DNA of 64,000 nucleotides from Pelecanus crispus (lineage: Eukaryota > Chordata > Aves > Pelecaniformes > Pelecanidae), in assembly GCF_030463565.1 (NCBI RefSeq), contig NC_134649.1, forward strand, positions 40,511,044 to 40,575,043. The letters are read 5' to 3'. Every line of letters starts with the position of its first letter. Position 1 is the stretch's first letter. Shown piece after piece: positions 57,292 to 64,000 of the stretch. Below the pieces are notes generated by a model that worked only from the letters and a program-made list of their open reading frames with translations, was not told where the DNA came from and did not search any database. A program made the translations under genes and the position numbers.

Positions 57292-59600
57292 CTACCCGTC
57301 CAGCAGCTTGAGGATGCTCTCCCGCTCCTTCAGGGTCTTCCAGGCCTGGTCCTTCTCCTTCTTGGTGGGCGTGCGCTTCTTCTGCCGGGCGGCCATGATC
57401 TTGCGGAAGGCGTCCATCACCTCGTTGTCGGCCATGCGGACGCGCTGCCGCAGCTCCTGCCGGTGCAGCTCCTCCTTGGCCAGCCTGGGGAGGGGGACAC
57501 ACGCCAGGGTGTCAGTCCCCACCAGGCAGCGTCCCTGCCCGCGCCCGCCCCTGCCCGCGCTCACCGCAGCAGCTCGTGCTTCTTGGCGCGGTTGTGCGCG
57601 CTGAGAGCCTTCAGCTCGGCCTGCCGCTTGCGCAGCTCAGCCAGCACCTCGTCCTCCGAGTCCTCAGCCGGCCGGTCCTCCGACTCCAGAAGGCCCTGGG
57701 CCACCAGCTCCTCCTTGATCCGCCCCTCCAGAGACTTGGTGTGGGGGACGCTGCCGGGGTGGAGAGCAGCTGCTGCCTATCACACGCCCTTTGCTCCCCC
57801 CAAGCTCGCCGGGGCAGGGAAGCGACCGGCACACTTGGCGTCCCCACGGGCAGCGCCGAGCTCTGGGGCCGCCTCGGTTGCTCACCTGAAGGGCTTGTTC
57901 TGGCTGCGGGGAGACGTGCCGGCGCCGTCGGCTCCCGAGTCCTTGCCAGCGATCTCGGGGATGGGGGAGTCCTCGACGGGGGAGATTATGTTCTCCTAGC
58001 GACAGGAGCACGAGGGAAGGGTCACTGCGCCGGGCCGTGGCGACGCTGCCCCACGGGGCCAGGTCACAGCACGGCCCCACAGAGCCCAGCCACTGCACAG
58101 CCCCACAGAGCCCCCTCACCTCCACGAGGGCCTGCAGGAGACGCTGTGTCAGGGGCCCGAAGGGACACCCGTCCTCCGGCTGCTCGTGCTGCGCCTCCGA
58201 CTTCTTCAGCAAGGCATCGACGTCTGGGAAGAAGCAAGGGGAGGGCGGAACCAACCCCAAACACACAGAGGTGAGCAGCGGGGCAGGGCAGCCTCTACCC
58301 CGGGGGCACGGGGCAAGGGGCCAGGGCTCAGCTCTGCGGGGTGCGGGTGCTCGCAGCCCCTCCAGGCCCTTTACACCCGGCAAAGGCAGGTGGGGGATGG
58401 AGGCACCTTTGGTGTCCAGCTCGGTCAGTGGCCCCAGGACACCTTTCTTCTTGTCAGCAGCAGCCGCTGCCCGGGCTCCATCCTTCTGCTCCTCCAGCAG
58501 GTCCTCCTGGGCCCAGCGCTGGGAGTAATGCTTCCCCAGGGGCGGGATCTGCGAGAGCAGGGTTTGGCACAGCTCCCCGGAGCCCCCCACCTCACCTCCC
58601 ACCTCGCCAGTGCCCTGGCATCGTCCCCAGGCGGGAACGCTTGCTGTGAGGCACGGGAGGGGATGGAGCAGCCGAGGGCTGGGAGGGAACGGGGAGAGAG
58701 GGTAGGGGATGGGCGAGGGAGGCAGCGGGTGAGCTCAGGACTTTTCACCTTGTAATGCTCAGCCTCATCCTCCGGCGGCTTGAGCAGCTCCTCCAGGACT
58801 CTGACCTCCTCATTGGTGAGATCGGCACAGTATGGCTCCACCGATGCCCAGAACCTGCGAGGACGGATAAACTGTGAGGGAGAGCTGCAGGGGACCCCAC
58901 GGGAGCTGACACCCCTCTTCCCCTCGGGACACCCCCATCCCTTGGGCTAGAGGCAGCCCTCGTGCTGGGTGCTGCAAGGAAGGAGACAGATGATCAAAAT
59001 GCCCCCAAACACCCACGCACCCTGTTTGGAGCATCGTTTTTGGGAATGCGGGGCACATCAATGGGATCATCCTGGAACTCATATTCCTGGATCTTGGGCT
59101 GCAGGTTCTTGGACTTGGGCCGGCCGGGGCCAGGCCCGGTCCCGTGGCCCCCTTTGCCCTCCAGCTTCTGCTTCTTGGGCTTCCCGTGCTTGACAGAGGT
59201 ACCCACATCATGGTCTTTGCTCAGCTTCAGGAACCGCCGGTCGCCCTTCTTGTCCTGCCAGTCCGTCAGGATCTGGAAGAGAGTGATGCCTCGTCGGGTC
59301 CCACACCCAGCACCGGGCAGGGACGGGTTGGAGGCAGCCCCCTCGGCGGGAGGGAGCGGGATGGGAGCCACCCTACGGCTGCGGTGCCGGCACCTGGGTC
59401 TCGGCCTCCAGGACACGGAGGCGGCGGCTGGCAGAGGAGAGCAGCGTCTCCAGCTCCAGCTGCAGCGTGTCCAGCTCCTCGATGCCGATGCCATCATCCT
59501 CCGAGCGGGCCAGCACGGCCGTGTACCGGGGGCACACCTTCACGTGGTCCACCGACTTGAAGTCGTGGAACTGCAGCGGGCAGTCCTTCAGCTCGCTCAT
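57292..59600 (-). CDS. TADA3: TADA3, ADA3 subunit of SAGA and ATAC histone acetyltransferase complexes
   Basis: ADA3 links GCN5/PCAF to ADA2 and SGF29 in the acetyltransferase module and is also a p53 and nuclear-receptor coactivator. Minus-strand exons: 59600-59394, 59272-59022 (see below), 58854-58749, 58548-58407, 58223-58120, 57995-57886, 57750-57565, 57484-57292. With exon 2 ending at 59022 they join to 432 aa, the human length. Conserved blocks: MSELKDCPLQFHDFKSVDH, ARSEDDGIGIEELDTLQLEL, KHGKPKKQKLEGK, IPPLGKHYSQRWAQEDLLEE, ADNEVMDAFRKIMAARQKK and the C-terminus ESILKLLDG. The helical C-terminal region has heptad-like Leu/Glu/Lys content (EDEVLAELRKRQAELKAL). Oddity: the exon 2 boundary reads aacagggtgcgtg, so the phase-preserving cut would start the intron with GG. 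The canonical GT one base later shifts the frame and stops after 14 codons. Confidence 0.92.
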
Positions 59601-60348
59601 GGCGGCGGGCACCGGGGGGGGGGGGGCGATGGGGGAACTGAGGGGGGCACGGGGGCCTAGGGGGGAACCGGGGATAGGGGAAGCTGAGAGGAAAGGGAGC
59701 GGAGCTGGGGGCTACGGGGAGCTGGGGAGCACCGGAGCGCTGAGGGGAACTGGGGGGGGATCACCGGGGCGCTGAGGGGAACAAGGCGGAGGGCAGCACC
59801 GGGGCGCTGAGGAACACCGGGGGGCTCTGCACCGGGGCGCTGAGGAGGCCGCGGGAGGCCTGGAGAGCGGAGGGGCGCCGGCGGCAGCGGGTGCCGCGGG
59901 CGGGCGGGCGGCGCCGCGGGGCGGGGGCGGCGGCCGGGCCTGGCCTAGGCCGCTCGCCCCTTCCGGCCCCCGCGGCGGCGGGCGCCCCGCCCCGCGCTCT
60001 CCCATTGGCCCAGCCGCGCCCAGCGCCCGCCGCTCATTGGTCCGGCCCCGCTCTCCATCTCCCTTTCCTAATATGGAAGGAATGACAGGCGCGTACCAAG
60101 CGCGGCCGGGAGCGGGGGGGCCCCTGCGGGATCCCGCCGCCGCCGCGGGCCGCCGCCACCGTGGCCGCTCTTCAGCGCCGTAGCATCCCTGCTCTGTGCC
60201 TGGCGAGGCCACTCCGCCGCCATCCGGGCCCTGAAGGTGGGGCGGGAGCCTCCCGCCTCCCCCCTCCCACCGCAGTGGGAGTTCCCGCGCATCCCGGAAG
60301 AGGGAACCGGCCACTTCCGCCTGCCGGGACCGGACCGCTGCCGCCACC
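59601..60348. promoter_or_regulatory. TADA3-ARPC4 bidirectional CpG-island promoter with CArG and CCAAT boxes
   Basis: The two start codons (TADA3 at 59600, ARPC4 at 60349) are head to head 748 bp apart. Between them are two CCAAT boxes in minus orientation (attgg at 60004-60008 and 60036-60040), a CArG box CCTAATATGG (60067-60076), a TEAD-type GGAATG (60079-60084) and an ETS site CCGGAAG (about 60294-60300). TATA boxes are absent. The TADA3-side 5' UTR (59601-59860) is G-rich on the plus strand with repeated aggggaactgggg phrases. The same head-to-head pair is found in human. Confidence 0.75.
60067..60076. promoter_or_regulatory. CArG box (SRF site)
   Basis: CCTAATATGG fits CC[A/T]6GG exactly. 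It stands out as a short A/T-rich patch in a GC-rich promoter, 273 bp before the ARPC4 ATG, and is followed directly by GGAAGG and GGAATG. SRF with MRTF cofactors is known to drive actin-cytoskeleton genes, and ARPC4 is one. Confidence 0.6.
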
Positions 60349-62037
60349 ATGGTAGGGCGGGGGGCGCCGGGCCGGGCCGGGGGGCGGCGGCGGGCGGGGA
60401 TGAGGGGGCTGGGGGCGGCGGCGGGGTGAGCGGGGCCGGGGGGGCTGCGTGTCGGGGGGCAGGCGGCGGGGCCCGGGCCGGGGTCTGACCGCCGCCGTGT
60501 CCCCGCAGACCGCCACGCTGCGCCCGTACCTCAACGCGGTGCGCGCCACACTGCAGGCCGCGCTGTGCCTGGAGAACTTCTCCTCGCAGGTGGTGGAGCG
60601 GCACAACAAGCCCGAGGTGGAAGTCAGGTACGGGGGCGGGGCGGGGGGTGCACCGGTGGGGCTCTGCTCCGGCCGGGCTGCCTGCCCTGGGGGCCGCTGG
60701 CCGGTCCCTGCCGCTTCGCCGGGCAGCCCGGGTGCAGCCGGCCAGGCCTCCGCACCCCCCCGGCTGCCGCCTCGTAGTCACAGGGCTGGTGCCGGCCGGG
60801 AGCCGAGGAACTGCAGGGAGGAGGGGGATCTAGCTTGGGCTCTGCCTTGGGGACGGACGCCTCCAGGAGGCGGAAGGCATCATGTAGCAGCATGAAGCGA
60901 AACCTCCGTATCTCTCCGATCCCTGCGGCTCCCCGCCTGTGCGCTCCCCATCCCCATTTCTGGCCGGTAAATGCTTCCTTCTGAGTCAGTCCTGCCCTTC
61001 CTCTGCTCGCAGGAGCAGCAAAGAGCTGCTGTTGCAGCCGGTGATCATCAGCAGGAATGAGAAGGAGAAGGTCCTCATCGAGGGCTCCATTAACTCTGTG
61101 CGCGTCAGCATCGCGGTGAAGCAGGTGAGGTGGGGGCTGTGGGCTGGCAGCTCATGCCTGGCATGGGGGAAGCCTCATGTCCCTTTCCTCTCCCCAGGCC
61201 GATGAGATCGAGAAGATCTTGTGCCACAAATTCATGCGCTTCATGATGATGAGGGCCGAGAACTTCTTCATCCTGCGCAGGAAGCCCGTGGAGGTGAGGT
61301 GGCAGGGAGGGGGCAGAGCAGATCCCAGCCCTGCTCCTGGCACCAGGGGGGTTCTCCAGTGCATATCTGGGATGCGAGGTCGCGTGGTCGGTGGCCTGGG
61401 CACTTATTCCCAGGGCGCTTCTCTCCTCCCCAGGGCTACGACATCAGCTTCTTGATCACAAACTTCCACACAGAGCAGATGTACAAACACAAGCTGGTGG
61501 ACTTTGTCATCCACTTCATGGAGGAGATTGATAAGGAGATCAGCGAGATGAAGCTCTCTGTCAATGCCAGGGCCCGCATCGTGGCAGAGGAGTTCCTCAA
61601 GAACGTGAGGCTCTGAACTGGATGAGATGGGTCCCTTAATTTGGGAGCAGGGTGGGGGCTCCAACCCGCTGTGGCCCTCGTGCCCAGACCCCCCCTGTCC
61701 CATCTGTGGGACGGTTGGGGCGCTTTGCCCAGGGAACCTCTCAGGGATGTGCTCATGAAGTGTCAGCTTTGAGAACCCCCAGAGCATGCTCGGGGGTGGG
61801 CAGCAGCCGGGGGGACGTGGCCCCTTTCGGTGGCCACTCTGATGGGACGCGCAGTTCCCGGGTGAGGCAGCGGGAGAAGCTGAGCGTGGAGCTCTGCGAG
61901 CGGCGGCTGCCCTCAGCCGCCCTCCCCGGCGGCAGGCAGGGTGATGGCCCCAGCCAGGAGGGTGGTCGGGGCCGGAGGAGCGCCCACGGGCGGGGACTGA
62001 CGGCTGTGTGTTTTCTCCTCTCACCTTTCAGTTTTAG
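60349..62037 (+). CDS. ARPC4: ARPC4, Arp2/3 complex subunit 4 (p20)
   Basis: ARPC4 forms, with ARPC2, the structural core of the Arp2/3 complex that nucleates branched actin. Exons: 60349-60351 (only the ATG), 60509-60627, 61013-61124, 61198-61293, 61434-61604, 62032-62037 (TTT TAG). They join to 168 aa, the human length, and the sequence is almost identical to human as I recall it: [100 protein letters not shown]. The ATG sits in a Kozak context (gccgccaccATGG) and is cut off from the rest of the frame by the first intron. If the last intron is retained the protein would end KNVRL instead of KNF. Confidence 0.96.
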
Positions 62038-62356
62038 GCCGTGGTGCAGGACCCCGTGGCTCCCCAATGCTTGTGCCCGCCGGGCACCGATGCCTGCTCC
62101 CGCTCCCCCCCCGCGGACGGCCGGGCCCCTCCTGCCCCTCGGCAGGCCGGGCGGCCGTGCTGGGAGCAGCCCCCGCTTGCGGCAGAGCGGACCCGCTCGC
62201 TGCCGCTGTCTCGTCTCGTTTTTTAAACGGTCTCGTTTGCTGTAACTCCTGCCTCCGTCCCTGCCTGCCTCCCGCCGCACCGGCAGCACCGGGGGGGGGG
62301 GGGGGGCGGGGCGGCACCGGGGGCGGGGCCTGGTGGGAGGGGGCGGGGCCTGGTGG
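62038..62356 (+). other. ARPC4: ARPC4 3' UTR, poly(A) signal not identified
   Basis: After the TAG at 62035-62037 there is about 320 bp with no AATAAA or ATTAAA. The likeliest 3' end is near the T-rich gttttttaaacggtctcg (62219-62236), followed by a run of 16 G (62291-62306) and the TTLL3 promoter. Absence of a strong signal would suit readthrough into TTLL3. Confidence 0.5.
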
Positions 62357-62370
62357 GGCGCCATGGTAAC
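62357..62370 (+). promoter_or_regulatory. RFX X-box before TTLL3
   Basis: GGCGCCATGGTAAC matches the RFX X-box consensus GTNRCCATRGYAAC at 13 of 14 positions (position 2 differs). X-boxes mark promoters of ciliary genes, and TTLL3 is a ciliary tubulin glycylase. The embedded ATG is followed by a donor-like gtaacg, so the site could also be misread as a one-codon exon. Confidence 0.5.
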
Positions 62371-62384
62371 GGCAAACAGTGGGG

Positions 62385-62592
62385 GCGGCCCCGACGGTGC
62401 GGGCAGGGCTGGGGGTGTGAAGGGGGGGGAGGGCTGGGGGGGGTCCGGGGGGTGTGGAAGGGTTTAAAAGGGGGGCTGAGGGGCACCAAGGGAGCTGGGG
62501 GGGTGTCTCTGGGTATGGGGGACAAAAGGGTTTGTAGGGGGGGCTGGGGGGAGCTGTGAGGTTTGAGGGGGGGCTGTAGGCAGGGGGGCTGC
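62385..62592 (+). repeat. G-rich low-complexity tract
   Basis: Loosely repeated ggggggctggggg and gggggtgtg phrases with multiple GGGG runs, able to form G-quadruplexes. It lies between the X-box and the candidate TTLL3 first exon, so it is probably TTLL3 promoter or 5' UTR. Confidence 0.6.
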
Positions 62593-62818
62593 ATGCGTGG
62601 CACTGGGGGTCTGGTGTTTGTCCCCGTTCCAGGGCAGTGGAGCCGGGGCAGTGGCCAGGCCCAGGGCTCTGCCATCAGAGCAGTGCTGGGGGCTGGGGGG
62701 CTGCATCCTGCACTGGACCCCATCTCAGTCCCCAGCGGGGGAAGGGGATAGGGGACCCGCTTGGCGCTTGGGGGACGCAGAGCCACCCACAGCTCCCTCG
62801 CCCTCAGGCCACTGTGGG

Positions 62819-63063
62819 ATGGTGCCTCAGGGAGAGCAGCACCGCGGGCACGCAGCCCCCCGGCCAGGGGCAAGCGCTCGGCTCGGGGGGCCACTGCCGG
62901 AGCAGGAGACGTCCCGGCTGTCCCCTGGCCTGCCAGGCTGGCGACAAGGCCATGGCAGGGGAGCGGGTCGTCTTGGGGGGCACACGGGGCACCAGCACGA
63001 GGCTCGGCGGGTCGGTGAACGCTGTGTCAGGGACCCCCAGCTTGGGCAGGCAGAGGCAGGCAG
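62819..63063 (+). CDS. TTLL3: Candidate first coding exon of TTLL3
   Basis: The ATG at 62819-62821 (ggatggtgcc) opens a frame that stays clear to the donor gtaggc at 63064. Spliced to the second of two tandem acceptors (AG at 63146-63147) it enters the conserved TTLL3 frame as ...EAGRRHPPPP. The translated sequence is low-complexity and not recognised in other TTLL3 proteins, so this start is a proposal only. Alternatives are the ATG at 62363 or an unseen exon. Confidence 0.3.
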
Positions 63064-63142
63064 GTAGGCGCCTTCTCCCCCCCCGCCTGCCCCACGGGGC
63101 TGGGGACACGGGGCCCGTGGTCAGCCGGGGCTGTCCTCGCAG

Positions 63143-63956
63143 GGCAGGCGGCACCCGCCACCGCCAGCCGCCGCGGCCCGCCACCACCACCACCAGCCCT
63201 CGCTCGACCCCGAGCAGCTCAAGAGGGCCAGGCTGCACGTGGAGAGGGCCATCAAGGTGAGGGGCCTGATTTCACACACCCCCACAGTGTGCCGCATGCT
63301 GGCATTTATGGCTCAGGGCCGAGAGCTGAGCTCTGGGGTCCATCCCCAGGAGAAGAAGATCTTCATGGTGCAGGGTCCCTACCCCGTCATCCGCAGCCTG
63401 CTGCGGGCCCGGGGCTGGGTGGAGAGGAAGCTCCCCGGCGCGGGCAGGGTGGGCAGGCGGCCGGAGCAGCATCGTGGCAGCCAGGAGCAGCAGCAGCTGC
63501 AGCAGCAGCAGCAGGAGGAGGACGGAGGTGATGCTGATGAGCAGGGGGAAGCAGTGCCAGACCCACAGCCAGGGTCGGCATGCTGTGGGGCATGGCCTTC
63601 CCTGGGGAACCCAGAGCCCCTGCGCTCCCCATGTCCACCCGATGAGGAAGAGGAGGAGGAAGAGCGGTGGGATGAGGACCCCGATGGCATCCATGACCTC
63701 ATGGTTAGCTGAGAGGGCCGGGGCTGAGCTCTGCCACAGCCCCTGGGACCCCCGGGCGTGGGACACAGCCTGGGGCAGGGGGCGAGGCTGGGATGGGGGG
63801 TCCGTGCCTCACCCTGGCCCCCCGCAGTCCCGCCTGGTGCAGGACCAGGTGCCGTACTTCATCTGGACCAACCGCTGCGGCGCCGTTGACTGCCGGCTGC
63901 TGCAGCAGGACCAGGTGCTGAACCACTACGCCCGGGTGGGCGCCTTCACCACCAAG
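63143..63956 (+). CDS. TTLL3: TTLL3, tubulin monoglycylase, N-terminal exons (continues past window)
   Basis: TTLL3 adds the first glycine to tubulin tails in cilia and flagella. Supported exons, all phase 0: 63143 (or 63148)-63256, 63350-63703, 63828-63956; the next donor is at 63957 and the catalytic TTL domain lies beyond the window. Motifs: DPEQLKRARLHVERAIK, then EKKIFMVQGPYPVIRSLLRA and RGWVERKL, the conserved TTLL3/TTLL8 N-terminus, and later HDLMSRLVQDQVPYFIWTN and DQVLNHYARVGAFTTK. The middle exon carries a Gln-rich patch coded by CAG repeats (63479-63523) and a Glu-rich patch (63647-63666). TTLL8 shares these motifs, but position next to ARPC4 matches TTLL3 in human. The donor after 63703 (gttagc) is weak but is required by the frame. 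Confidence 0.85.
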
Positions 63957-64000
63957 GTGGGAGCCCAGAGCCCCCGGGGGAGGGGGGGGACACACACAAC

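Noticed and set aside
62363-62365. One-codon TTLL3 first exon (ATG then gtaacg)
   Set aside because: Phase would fit the exon at 63143, but the sequence is better explained as part of the X-box, and promoter elements rarely lie inside the start codon.

Overview
The window is nuclear DNA from a vertebrate, most likely a bird. Every protein-coding locus is a multi-exon ortholog of a vertebrate gene, and the order MTMR14 - CPNE9 - BRPF1 - OGG1 - CAMK1 - TADA3 - ARPC4 - TTLL3 is the gene order of human 3p25.3. Introns are short, many exons sit 70-400 bp apart, and from about 28 kb onward the DNA is very GC-rich with long poly-G and poly-C runs, as on avian microchromosomes. I see no bacterial, plasmid, CRISPR or phage features, no tRNA or rRNA gene, and no recognisable endogenous retrovirus. 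Gene names rest on recalled protein families and on reconstructed reading frames; I could run no database search.

Layout. (1) 1-28,921: the 3' seventeen exons of MTMR14 (plus strand), a phosphoinositide 3-phosphatase with an intact C-X5-R site, in moderately GC DNA with introns up to 7.7 kb. (2) 29,225-36,715: CPNE9 (plus), 20 coding exons, TATA box and polyadenylation signal. (3) 36,716-50,500: BRPF1 (plus), 13 coding exons, scaffold of the MOZ/MORF acetyltransferase complex. (4) 50,540-52,610: OGG1 (plus), 7 exons, 8-oxoguanine DNA glycosylase. (5) 52,592-56,470: CAMK1 (minus), 11 coding exons plus a 5' noncoding exon, convergent with OGG1 so that the two poly(A) signals lie 6 bp apart. (6) 56,722-59,600: TADA3 (minus), 8 coding exons, SAGA/ATAC subunit. 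(7) 60,349-62,037: ARPC4 (plus), head to head with TADA3 over a 748-bp bidirectional promoter. (8) 62,357-64,000: 5' part of TTLL3 (plus), tubulin glycylase, running off the end of the window.

Reconstructed protein lengths are close to the human ones I recall: CPNE9 545 aa, BRPF1 1210, OGG1 343, CAMK1 365, TADA3 432, ARPC4 168. All introns I placed are GT-AG except one: the TADA3 exon 2 donor has one extra G, so the canonical GT breaks the frame.

The genes do not form one pathway. Two (BRPF1, TADA3) belong to histone acetyltransferase complexes, ARPC4 and TTLL3 act on the cytoskeleton and cilia, and CAMK1 and CPNE9 are calcium-dependent. I found no new biological system. The most useful leads are regulatory and structural: a 35-bp perfect inverted repeat in CAMK1 intron 1, a full CRE at the CAMK1 promoter, a CArG/TEAD pair in the ARPC4-TADA3 promoter, an RFX X-box before TTLL3, a tandem donor in the BRPF1 bromodomain and the odd TADA3 donor.
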